Part shown: piece after piece, positions 23,601-33,312 of the stretch
How the letters are laid out: each line of letters opens with the position of its first letter
Position numbering within the stretch: the first letter of the stretch is position 1
Origin: Branchiostoma floridae
Taxonomy: Eukaryota; Chordata; Leptocardii; Amphioxiformes; Branchiostomatidae
Assembly (NCBI RefSeq): GCF_000003815.2
Contig: NC_049986.1
Span: 24,396,952 to 24,460,951 of the forward strand
Length of the DNA: 64,000 nucleotides
Direction of reading: 5' to 3'
The notes under the pieces: generated by a model
Told to the model about the DNA's origin: nothing
The model's input: the letters and a program-made list of their open reading frames with translations, nothing else
Database searches by the model: none
Made by a program: the position numbers and the translations under genes

Positions 23601-26600
23601 GCGTAATACATACAATCACGAAAAAACACAGGATTAAAGTAACTAGAGTCCCGTTCACTATTTTTACATGCTCGGCGTCCCGCTAATTTAGTTCTGCTTA
23701 AGACATTGCTAACGATGTTCCTCTGTGATTCCAGCGTTCCAGCCAGTTGTCGGGGCACCAGATCTGTTCTGTCGAAAGAAGGACTGCGGCAATCTTCCTG
23801 TATGTGACCAAGGACGTTCTATTTGATGTGACGTAAAGCTCATTGAAGTTCAGGCCAAAAGCTAAATACAAGATCATTGACTCTAATCATCCAGCTATGG
23901 CCTTTACCTTCGATAACGTATCAAATAACCTCAGAAATTGTAAAATACGTGCATCATTTATTCTAATTGAAGTTTTGATAACGTAATCCAACAACAACAA
24001 CAACAACAGATGTATTTCTGAACCCCCAGCCCCCGTCCCATGGTAGCCTGACGTGCAGCGGCACCAGGTACCAGGACTCCTGCCGCCTGACGTGTGAGCC
24101 GGGCTACAAAGTTGCCGACGAGAGCGGCCATGTTCTCCACAGTCTCTACAACTTCAGGTGCACGGCAAATGGACAATGGAACAACAGGGCAAGGTGAAGG
24201 AGTAGTTTTCTCCATGTAACTTTTATTTGGTGGCAAACATTCACAAAAAGCTTTTTACACATCGATGTATGACCCGACTGCATAGAAAATGATAACGTTG
24301 AATTCTTCTGCTGCTATGGAATTTCGAGATCCGGTGTGACAGAGATCACTAGCGTTTTCGCCCCCCTTTAGCGTTTTCGCCCCCCCCCCCCCCGAAGAGC
24401 AGCTGGTTACTACATATTACAGGTGCGCTACCTGGTACTATACTGCACCTGGGGAGTAACGTGTACGGTGTGTTACCTGGTACCTTATGGCACCTTATTA
24501 CCGTACCGTAAGATGCCTGTCATACCTCGAAAGTCGATACTATATTGTTCGGTGCAAACATGACATTGAAATGAAAAAGACAATTTTTGCAGCTGAGGTG
24601 GCATAAAAACAGTGCTACTGCGAACGTATAAATCAACACCGTCTATGGTACGGAATAAGTCAGCTATATGTTTTCAATTTGTCACAGTGTTTTCTTTCTT
24701 GTGCTGGAAACATTTCCAATGCACTAACAAAACCACACGTGAATAATAGTTTTTCATTATAAACACTATCTACGCGCAAGTTGATATAGCTGTTGCTAAA
24801 TGCTACACAAACACTGGTAAAGTACCAGTCTTAAGAAACACGGGTAAATGCATCAGTTCCTAAATACTAGAAAAAACAGTCATGTTGGAGGTGAAGATAT
24901 CCCTTGGCCAGGTGCATATACCAAAATGTGCGTTATTCTAATTAATACCTAATATTTGCATAATTAATAAAGACATTACATAGTTCTTTTGTGGTCACCT
25001 CATGGTAGAGACTTCATATTGGAGATATATAGGTTGTTTGAGGACAGGTGAATACAATGAAATACATCTTATGTCAAGACTCGGGTATATGCAATAATGG
25101 GAATACAAGGGACCCAACCCTCCTTGTCTGAAACAAGTTCAACTATCTTATTACCATGTAATTACGTTAATATTATGAATGATTTATGTATCAAACTCGT
25201 GTACTTATATCATTATGAAACTGCATTTTGTGATTTATACCAATCAACTTCTAAAATGTCATGTAAACCAGTTTTTTTTTGGGGGGGCGAAATCGCTAAA
25301 GGGGGGCGAGGTAGGGGGGCGAGATCACTAGCCGGGGAGGGCGAGATCGCTAGCGATTTCGCCCCGGGGGGGGGCGAGATCGCTAGTGATTTCGCCCCCG
25401 GGGGGGGGCGAGATCACGGGGGGGGGGCGAGATCGCTGTCACACCGGTCGTCACGAAAAAAATGATGACCTGTGCTAAGCAAAAGTATCAAGTTATCATA
25501 CTTGTCCGGGAAGTATTGGAGCCTATCTGTTGATTTAACCTCAAAAATTAAATATATTGAATACTGATCAAAATGCCAATTTCATCTCCGCCCGTTCTGC
25601 AGCTGTGTCCCGTCTGACTACTGCCAGCTCGGGCTGCATGACTGCCACCCTGAGCACGGGGTCTGCAGCCTGACGGGTCACCAGGCCTTCAGCTGCCGCT
25701 GCCGGGTCGGGACGGCCGGGAACGGGACGCACTGTGAACGGACCACCTGTCCGGATTTTCCGGTTAGTAATGTTGTTATGGTAGCCTCTACCCCTCATCT
25801 AAGGACAAACTGCAGAACGGAAACGGCGATTTGTGTTATAGAGACTTCGGAATGTTTGAATTTGCTGATGACAAGAATTCTGAATATTCTAAAGACAGTT
25901 CAACCCGTAGAACTGGATAAAGTTACTCGATAACTTGGAGATCTTTCGACTGACATCCATCACTCTACAAGCTTGCTGCTTCGTTCATTTGGCGGAGGCA
26001 CAACCTTCGTGACCAATGCAATAAAGTACTCAATCTCCTGGGTATACTATTATCTAAACACAGCGTTCACTGCTTAAACTCTTTGTTTAAGAATCCCCGT
26101 CTAATCAAACACATAAAAGGTTTCCTATCAAAGTTTGTCATAAATAATACTGAAAAGACCGTGTCTGCAGGTGACCATAATGAAGTATGATCTACTATGT
26201 GTACCAGGCAATGGACAGAACAATAGCTTTGCTCATCATTGTTTGGTGCTCAACACAACATGTAATCCCGAACTGAAAGTCGTTTTAGGGTGATGAAGCT
26301 TAGACATCCAGGTGATAAGATACGCCAAAAAAGCTCAAGCAACCGGATATGATTTTTGAAACGGTCAGACGTTCCAGACAGTCATTCGGCGTCTTTGACT
26401 GTGTCACGGACGATTGACGTCAAAATCATATTCAGTTGCTTGAGTAACTGTTTTTTGGTGAAAGTAGTTTCCTTCCATCCTCCCAGATCGCTGAGCCCGA
26501 GAACGGCTTCTTCACGTGTTCTATCCCAGGATCCTCTGCCGTCAGCACGATGGAGTACGAGGTCGTCTGCGTGCTCCACTGTAACCATGGTTACGACAGG

Positions 26601-29600
26601 CTGATCTATGCCGAGTACTCCTGTGGACAGGACGGGAACTGGACCATTCCTCTCGACATAAACAGCACTGGGACTAAACCTTGTCTAGGTAAATCGGTCT
26701 GAACATCTTACTTCCCCTTAGTGTTCGCTTTGGCTAGTCTGCCTACTTTACAATTAATCTGAGTCAGTCAACAAATTCATATATCAAATCATCATACACC
26801 ACTCAAACGTTCAAGAACTAAAATGTCTTTAGCTCGCAGCTGCGGATAATCTTTCACAACATCAATGTCCATCGCCTCAAATTCTGGTAGATAATGGAAG
26901 TTTTTTAAACTAGAATTGTACATATTATGTTAACTTATGGAATACTCAATTTTTATGATGTAATGCTCATTTTACGCTTGTCTGCATTTCAGCTGTGAAA
27001 TGCCCGGACCTGTCCAGTCCCCAGCACGGCAGGATGACGTGTGACAGTGGTCAATATTTCCGCTATCCCGAGATCTGCAGGTTCGCCTGCAACGTCCACC
27101 CAGGCTACGAGCTGACTCCCACAAGCAGCAGTGTGAGGCACTGTCAGGCTGACGCTACCTGGTCTGGTAACGACGCAGAATGTATTGGTATGTGTTATAT
27201 CGTTATCGTTTTGATCAGGACAAAACTTGCACCTGTCATTATACATAACAATCTAATAGTATGGCAATTTGTACATCAAAACGTCTTTTCTTGTTCAGAT
27301 GTTTTCACATTCGACTCGTGGTCGATATGATGATGCTGTTTTATCGTTATCTATGGAGACCTGATGAAAACTGCAGTTGCATATTTGTGACAGGATTTAA
27401 CATCTCGTTGCTGTAGAAGAAGCGAAACATTTAAAACGACTGACGAGATATCTCCAATTCTAGGCGTGCAGTGCTCGGCCCTTTCCAGCCCCACCAATGG
27501 CAGAATGTCCTGTAACAGTGGATACTCCTTCCGCTATCCCGAGACCTGCACCTTCATCTGTAACCATGGTTACCAGCTGTCAGCTGGCAGTACCAGTCGG
27601 ACCTGTCAGGCGGACCGCACGTGGTCGGGCAGCTCTGCCGGATGTGTCGGTAACTGCACAACAGCTATTCTGCACCTACGCGATAATAAGTGAAATAACT
27701 TAATAATTCCGTATTCGGCCGTATCATAGATTTCGAGTCTCTTCTGTCTCTATGTGGACAGCAGAGATTGGGGAGCTAACGTACGGCTGGAAAGAAAGAT
27801 GAACTTGTTTAGAACATATATGCAACGACTATACTGCATCATGTTCTTCAACATAAGTCATGTTGGGGGTTTGAGTCAAGGGAGGTCCATGTTGCTTTTC
27901 TGATTTGGCAGAAAATATCCGCCAATTTTGAACAGTAAGAAATTATTTCATCGCGCGGCGCATTAGACTTGTGGTCTCTTTCTTGTTCTTTGGCATTTCA
28001 ATCTCAGGAGAGCATCTGTGCTGTTGCTGTATCTTCTGTAACTTGAGATTCCCACCTACGTTGTTACGTGGGGTGCAGTTGAGGGTGCGTTTGGCGCTAA
28101 GTATGTTTAACTGTGACACGTTATGATTTACTTTTCAGCGGAGTGTCCGAGTCTCGCCAACCCCCAGAACGGTATGGTTACCTGTACTAACCGCCTGGAG
28201 AACGGCAGGTGCACCTTCACCTGTAACGATGGTTACCACCTACTGGGGTCGTCTCAGGTTGTATGCGGAGCAGACGGCCGGTGGATAGGGACGCTCCCAT
28301 CCTGTGCAGGTAACTGTTTTATGTAGCAATGCAACAAAGAGGGATTTGCTTTATTTCATGTGTTTTTATATACAGAAAAAACATTGACATCTATACATCG
28401 TACTTATAAATACTGGCATTCATATTCTTAACAGCATTCGCTCTCATTTACTTATTTCATGACAATAACAGCTTGATTAACATCAACTAACACTAGTCTT
28501 CTGTTAACCCTATTCAGACCGGGCTTTTTTGGTCATCCCTGGACCGGGGGGGGGGGCTTTTGAGGCCCTCCACTTCTAAGTCCTCTAACTCTTGAACGAC
28601 GTGACGTAGGGCCACCAAATTTTCAGGACGTGATGTCGACATAATATCTGACAAGTATTTGACGTTTGACGTTACGTTGACGTAAAATGACGTAATTATG
28701 ACGTCATCAATTTGATTATATTGGCCGGACCCATGAAAAAAGGGTATTCTCAGAAAACTTCAAGTTATACTACAAAAACTTAACAACAAGTGCAGATAAC
28801 AGAGTAATAATGTTTATTGCGACTTTTATTGCCAATAGCAACATCGATGACGTCATAATGACGTCATAAAATGACGTCATGCACATCTAACATGCGATTT
28901 AGGCTCCGCCATATTATATCCACCGCCTTGAATTTTTAAAACTACTTTTTTTGCAACAAATAATCACAAAGGGCAATGGAAATAGACTAAATTCATTCAT
29001 TTAGATGGTTTTTGATGAAAAAATACCAGGTAGTTACAAATTTTAAGGGATAATTAGCTAGTTATTCTTGATCTGGCCATACGGTCCGCCATCTTGGATT
29101 TTGGGCTGATGACGTCATCAAATTAGCATAATTTATGCATATATAATTATGAAAGATATGCTGAATAATATAAGATTTTATTTATGTAACAAAATAGCAG
29201 TAATATAGCCAAAAAAATGTGAAAAATACATTGTTAGAACCAAAAATAGTGATTTTTGGCAAAACTGCCTGTCAGTAAACGGTTGCCATGGCAACACGAA
29301 AAAAATGGAACATTTGTCAAACTTCGTAAAATTGTTGCCAATAATATTTTAGGAAACCTCACCAAATTTGGTGGCTTTAGCGTAAGGCGTTCTGGCGTTA
29401 TAGGACATCGAAGTTGGCGCAGGCCTCAAAAGCCCCACCCCCCACCCCCCGGTTAAGACATGACAGATACGAGCATGGTAAGTTTCTAAGTAGGTCTAGA
29501 ACATAGTTAAGACGATTTTTTTTGACAGACACCTCTTATTCGTCTATTCTGTAGCCTGTGACAGTGCAGCTGACATCATCTTTTCCATTGACGTTTCTGG

Positions 29601-31426
29601 CAGCGTTTCTGGGCACTTCGACACAGTCAGCACATTTATCAATGGTGTTGTTAACTCCCTCACGATCGGGAGAAGTCACGCGAGGGTTGGGCTGATCAAA
29701 TTTGCAGGTAGCCGTGCGGAGACGTACATTTCTCTCACTGATTTCGACAATAAGTATAATTTAGTGTCTGCGATCAGCTCCGTCTTCGACCATTACTCCA
29801 GTGGAGAATTCTCTATCGCGGGTTTGTCGGTAATGGGTCACGAATTCTCCACTAACGGACGGTCAGCAGCGAGAAAGATCGGGATCGTCCTGACTGACGG
29901 CCAGGACAGTGGAAGCGGTTACGTCATACCAGACGCGACGGCACTAAGGAACGATGGCACCACAATCTTCTGCGTCGGTGTTGCTGATGTCAGGAGGGAG
30001 ACTCTTGACAACATGGCCAGCAGGCCTGTTAGTGAGCACGTGTTCACGGCCTCTTTCGATAACCTGCAAACTATTGTAGACACACTTCGCCCTAAGGTTT
30101 GGTGTTAGGTTCTATATGTCAAAAGTCCAAATTTATTGATATCAGCTTGCTCATGCAAATCATATACTGATCAAGTGACGATATTTTTAAAAGATAACAA
30201 TGGTTGTTATGCTTAAGTTACGAGAATTACTTTAGAATTTTCACGACAAGACTGCTGGTCAAGCATTGTTTAACTTATTCACGAGTGACATTGCTTCAGA
30301 ATTTGACAATTCTTAACGTAACCCACCATTGTACACTGTATCAACATAAATTTTCTATATGTTGAATATTTAATGATCTGATCTTTTCAGAGTTACAAGC
30401 TACAAATCCTGCTTCCTTAGGAAACGAAATCTTAATTCCACCCCACGAATGGCAAAGTCACAAGAAGTCTTTTTGTGTGAATCATTTTGACGTTAATGTT
30501 AGGAGCCCTTGTGACCCAGACTTTCGTCTCAAAAATGTTTCGCTTACTGACACGTAGAAGATATATGCGACTTTTCCTACAGCCTGTATTTCATCTCTGC
30601 TGTTAATTCTGCATCATGCAAATACTAATGCATCTCAAGTAGACTCAAATATGTCGCCATCGTGATAATGCAAATCGTTTCATCATTATTACATCATTAT
30701 AACGCAGTCATCTGATTAAAATAGAGCTATAGTCTCATATCAAAATGTCTTGCATCATCTTCATCATAACCATAACCCACGTTCCAGCCCATTCCATTAC
30801 TCCATAGACGCCGTGTAAGACTCCCTGTATTATGTCACAAGGGATTGGTACAATAATGCACGTAAGGTACAGTAAAACACATATGGGTTCTGCACATGCA
30901 ACTGCGTTATGCTCGTGCTACATTCCCACAAACCTACAATAGTTTAGGAGTGTTATTCTGACATATGTTCATCACCATGCGATGTAAATATAATAATTGA
31001 TCATTTAATCATCTTGTTTCCGAAGTAGCTTGCCCCCACGGATCCAAGTACTACTGGCGTAGCCAACTGTGCTACAGGGCCTTTAACCAACAGGGTAACT
31101 ACGACGGTGCAGCCACGACCTGTTCTTCTGATGGCGGAACTCTCGCCATGCCCCGTGATGCGGGCATCAACACGTTCCTCATCAACCTGAAGAACGCTGT
31201 GGATAACACCACCTTCTTCTGGTTCGGGCTGTCTGACCGCGTCCGAGAAGGCAGCTGGGTTTGGGCTGATGGTGTTGCTCTTGGACATTTCTCGTCTTGG
31301 CATCCAGGCCAACCCGACAACTTACGTAACGAGGACTGTGCGGAGTATTGGTTGGATAACATGTGGAACGATAAATCGTGTTTCGACAACTCCGGAAAGT
31401 TCATTTGTCAAGCTGCACCAACTTAG
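14946..31426 (+). CDS. Type II membrane protein with CCP/EGF ectodomain and alternative vWA or C-type lectin C-terminus
   Basis: Coding exons: 14946-15143, 16065-16153, 18288-18387, 18638-18869, 19812-19970, 20204-20686, 20958-21019, 21131-21278, 21881-22078, 22459-22514, 22739-22898, 23367-23531, 23735-23799, 24030-24193, 25603-25762, 26487-26688, 26993-27187, 27464-27649, 28139-28309, then either 29555-30108 (vWA, ends TAG) or 31026-31426 (CTLD, ends TAG). All splice phases agree: 1248 aa with vWA, 1197 aa with CTLD. There is no signal peptide; a basic, Pro-rich N-terminal region of about 175 residues precedes one helix (about 177-200), so the N-terminus should be cytoplasmic. The ectodomain has about nine CCP modules, several split over two exons, plus one EGF. 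Complement regulators, selectins and polydom/SVEP1-like proteins share the modules, but this order with a type II anchor is not one I recognise. Ligand unknown. Confidence 0.8.
16264..17424. mobile_element. DNA transposon-like element with inverted ends, copy 1
   Basis: Left end ATGGACCGATCC, then CCCCGCCCCCTGTTCGATC and GGTTCTATTTCGAACAC; the right end is the imperfect reverse complement (GGTGTTCGAAATAGAACAGG ... GGATCGGTCCAT). Non-coding, inside intron 2 of the CCP gene. Target-site duplication is unclear. Confidence 0.6.
17480..18255. mobile_element. DNA transposon-like element with inverted ends, copy 2
   Basis: Left TGGACCCTTCCAGCCGAACA, right its imperfect reverse complement (GTTCGGCTGGAAGGGTCCA). 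Same family as 16264-17424. It ends only 32 bp before the acceptor of the exon at 18288. Confidence 0.6.
18926..19503 (+). mobile_element. 578-bp internally deleted mariner element, copy 1
   Basis: Terminal inverted repeats start CGAGGGGCGTGCAATAAGTA with TA on both sides. The 99-aa frame 19109-19408 encodes the N-terminal HTH part of a mariner transposase (MEPVECRAVIRFLYLKGRTP, PRPGRPS), then a short C-terminal scrap; the catalytic DDE/D core is gone. Lies in an intron of the CCP gene. Confidence 0.9.
20958..25762 (+). CDS. CCP exons (first block) and EGF exon of the CCP protein
   Basis: Split CCPs are 20958-21019 + 21131-21278 (CRTVDCG ... LTCTASGQWDKPALC), 22459-22514 + 22739-22898 (MDCGNIS ... 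GYERLSRDNFTC) and 23735-23799 + 24030-24193 (KKDCGNLP ... GYKVADES). Single-exon CCPs are 21881-22078 and 23367-23531 (SCGAPPEFPN, GYERTNLQIVTC). Exon 25603-25762 carries an EGF-like module (DYCQLGLHDCHPEHGVC, FSCRCRVG, GNGTHC) and the start of the next CCP (TTCPDFP). The split CCPs all use a phase 0 intron after the first Cys-Gly region. Confidence 0.8.
21131..21668 (+). repeat. Four tandem 130-bp copies of the 3' half of a CCP exon with its splice donor
   Basis: The segment starting GTCTGTGAGC recurs at 21191, 21321, 21451 and 21581, a 130-bp period. Each copy keeps the open frame RVVCERGYLPR...QWDKP(A/G)LCDP and the donor CCAG|GTAGGG. Copies 2-4 have an AG just before the coding part, giving in-frame phase 1-1 cassettes (21313-21408, 21440-21538, 21570-21668; 96, 99 and 99 nt). 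Differences between copies are few. Confidence 0.85.
22225..22385. repeat. AT-rich minisatellite (ACTATAGTAGATATAGTTTAT)
   Basis: About five degenerate units built on TATAGTAGATATAGTTTATC within an intron of the CCP gene. Confidence 0.7.
22954..23166 (-). mobile_element. LINE ORF2 C-terminal fragment
   Basis: On the minus strand one frame reads RHPEIPANHLVLWEPTTKGK, GRGRPRVTYLDNL, MEDQVHWTKISG, ending at TAA (22954-22956). The GRxRGRP...TY.D.L...M.D...W pattern is typical of the end of a non-LTR retrotransposon reverse transcriptase ORF. About 70 codons remain, in an intron of the CCP gene. Confidence 0.7.
24331..25447. mobile_element. Foldback-like element with G/C-tract termini
   Basis: Ends are inverted (CCGGTGTGACAG at 24331; CTGTCACACCGG at 25436-25447). 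Inside them are short subrepeats of the GCGAGATCGCTAGCGATTTC type separated by runs of 7-14 G or C. The central part is AT-rich and non-coding. It lies between the exons ending at 24193 and starting at 25603. Confidence 0.65.
26487..28309 (+). CDS. CCP exons (second block) of the CCP protein
   Basis: Exons 26487-26688, 26993-27187, 27464-27649 and 28139-28309. Each encodes one CCP (the first shares its start with the EGF exon). The second and third are close relatives: both have SGxxFRYPExC and TCQAD/HCQAD ... TWSG. The fourth contains NPQNGMVTC and CNDGYHLLGS. All boundaries from 26688 onward are phase 1, so this block can be extended or shortened without frame loss. Confidence 0.85.
28508..29452. 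mobile_element. 945-bp TTAA-flanked element carrying a CRE cluster
   Basis: Flanked by TTAA (28504-28507 and 29453-29456). Inverted subterminal regions share ACCGGGGGG, GGGGCTTTTGAGGCC and GCCACCAAATTT. It contains five TGACGTCA palindromes and a GTTGCCATGGCAAC palindrome. TTAA targeting suggests a piggyBac- or Kolobok-type non-autonomous element. It lies in the intron before the vWA exon. Confidence 0.6.
29555..30108 (+). CDS. vWA terminal exon of the CCP protein
   Basis: Acceptor TCTATTCTGTAG in phase 1. It encodes a complete von Willebrand factor A domain: ACDSAADIIFSIDVSGSVSG contains the MIDAS motif DxSxS, then TFINGVVNSL, RVGLIKFAG, KIGIVLTDGQDSGSG and IFCVGVADV, ending TLRPKVWC and TAG. 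It is about 180 aa, typical for the family. No phase 1 donor is present near the end, so it behaves as a terminal exon. vWA domains usually bind protein ligands through a metal ion. Confidence 0.85.
31026..31426 (+). CDS. C-type lectin terminal exon of the CCP protein (alternative last exon)
   Basis: Acceptor GTTTCCGAAG in phase 1. It encodes a long-form CTLD: CPHGSKYYWRSQLCYRAF, GGTLAMPRD, FFWFGLSDRVREGSWVWADG, HPGQPDN, EDCAEYW, WNDKSCF, GKFICQ, then TAG. QPD plus WND is the calcium and sugar-binding pair that usually goes with galactose-type specificity. If read as an exon following the vWA exon, no donor fits; joined to the CCP exon ending at 28309 (phase 1) it stays in frame. It could instead be a separate small lectin gene with an unseen first exon. 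Confidence 0.82.
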
Positions 31427-33062
31427 CGGGCTTGTATTCATACATTGGTGTCCAATGAAGGTAAAATAATGTTAAGGTAAAAAAAAGCAGTTACTCGAGC
31501 AGCTTGATAGACCCTTCATCTGACCGTTTCCTAAATCAAAACACGTAACTGTTTTCTTGAGAATGACGTCAAACATGTCCGTACCTTTATAGCCAAGATT
31601 TTAATTTAATTGAGGCGTCGATCGCTTTAAGGAAGAATGTATCTTCAAGTCTAGGGCACCAACCTTAGCATTTTTAGTACTACTAGTTTGAGTATATATT
31701 TTACAGGTTCATTTCGTATCAATTTCAATTAGTTACAAGTCGCAGCAGTGGTGGTAATTAGAACTTGTTTTAACCGCACAGTCACAGATTTGTCACGTTA
31801 TTTTTGTAGATGTTTGTTTGTTTGTCCACGGGTATCGGGTAACGGGCTTCCGGCACGCTAAAAGGCTGTGAGTAAATTTTGTATTAAGGCTGGTTTTCTT
31901 GTTGGAAAGTATTTCACTTCCACATTGTTTAATGGCTGAATTACAATCCATGTAATACATCATGATAAAAAAAGCGCTTACTAGAGAGGTAAGTATGTAG
32001 TTCACGTACCGCGATAGAAAACACATAATAGCTAAGCATGTACCATCGAGTAATAATTAAAACCACAATAAAAAAGCACGTTATTCGATAATATATAATA
32101 ACAAATATGCACATACTAGATAAGTATGTACTCCGTGTAATATATGACAATAAAAAAGCACATACCAGATAAGTATGTCGTCCGTGTAATACATCATACG
32201 TATTATGCTATATAAGGAAATCAAGGTGGCTTTTACCGATTTTACGTGCTTCACCAATCTAAGTAAACATAAAACAACTGAGTATATAATAGATGATTGT
32301 TGACAATGAAATAATTAGCACTTCCAAGATCTCATTACTCCGTAGGCCATCTAAATATTTTTTAATATTAATTGTGCTAAAAAGCTGCTTATTAGCATAA
32401 TCTATGTACATTATTGCTATTCTCAACCTGCATTTATGTCACATATGTAAAAGTCCATTCAATTGAATTAAATTGAATTAAAATTTCCATCAAAGAATTC
32501 TATATTAACATTTCCTTATTTGAAAATGATGTCTAGCTTCTATACAATCTTTCCACAATGATGTTAAACCTCGATTAATGTCACTAGTATGCATACAAAT
32601 TACCATTACAAAATAACCTCTACGTTCTTCGAGGAATTTCTCATTCTGATATTAGGAATTTCGTACCATAGAAAACAAAGGGAACTAGCAACTTCTTTAA
32701 CAGTTATGCAACTTAAGGTCTAATTTGCATATATATATTGTTACTTTAGTTAAATGAGACGGCTAGGTGGCGGAAATGTACACAACCTCCGACTCAAGAG
32801 GACAAAAAGTCTAGGCCATATCATGTACAGAACAGAAGATACAAATAAAACGGACTTGAAGTACCACCTCTTCGATACTTCTAGTCGGTATCGCTACATA
32901 ATGCTGTAGACTACCTAGGTTACTCTCCAAGCAGAGGTTGAGTCGCGTAGATATAGTAGTAGTCGGAAAAATTACAGCGCCGCTCCTCCTCCCGTAGCGA
33001 GTACCCAGGTGTCGTATTAAGTACTTGGGGCTGTTGTAATGTACTCTGCTCAGTAAAAGGCG
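31427..33062. other. Convergent intergenic region; degenerate tandem repeat at 31936-32200
   Basis: The CCP gene ends at 31426 and the kinase stop on the other strand is at 33313. A roughly 50-bp degenerate repeat (AAAAAAGCACATACCAGATA, AGTATGT, CCGTGTAATA) appears three to four times at 31936-32200. Nothing coding is seen. Confidence 0.5.
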
Positions 33063-33312
33063 AAATGCCTGTCCAGTGTTAGGCTGTTGTAATCGGGTCT
33101 GTAGAAGGTGGGATGCCTGTCGAGGTTTGGTCTGTTGTACTCGGGTCCGTAGAAGGCGGAATGCCTGTCGAGGTTTGGTCTGTTGTACTCGGGTCCGTAG
33201 AAAGCGGAATGCCTGTCGAGGGTTGGTCTGTTGTACTCGGGTCCGTAGAAGGCGGGATGCCTGTCGAGGGTTGGTCTGTTGTACTCGGATCCGTAGAAAG
33301 TGGAATGCCTAC
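33063..33312 (-). repeat. 48-bp tandem repeat just after the kinase stop codon
   Basis: About five copies of a 48-bp unit follow the TAG on the minus strand. Read in one frame they encode NRPTLDRHPAFYGPEY, clearly derived from the kinase C-terminus DRNLAFYGPEYARPAQP. Relative to the kinase frame the units are shifted by an indel beside the stop, so as annotated they are 3' UTR. The antisense frame gives a VWSVVLGSVEGGMP-type repeat ORF, which is a shadow. Confidence 0.85.

Noticed and set aside
26581-27573. GTAACCATGGTTAC palindromes at 26581 and 27560 (X-box-like)
   Set aside because: They encode the conserved CNHGY of CCP domains (TGT AAC CAT GGT TAC), so coding constraint explains them.
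30097-31026. Direct splice from the vWA exon to the lectin exon
   Set aside because: The only nearby GT (AAG|GTTTGG) is phase 0, and joining it would place TAG at the start of the lectin exon.
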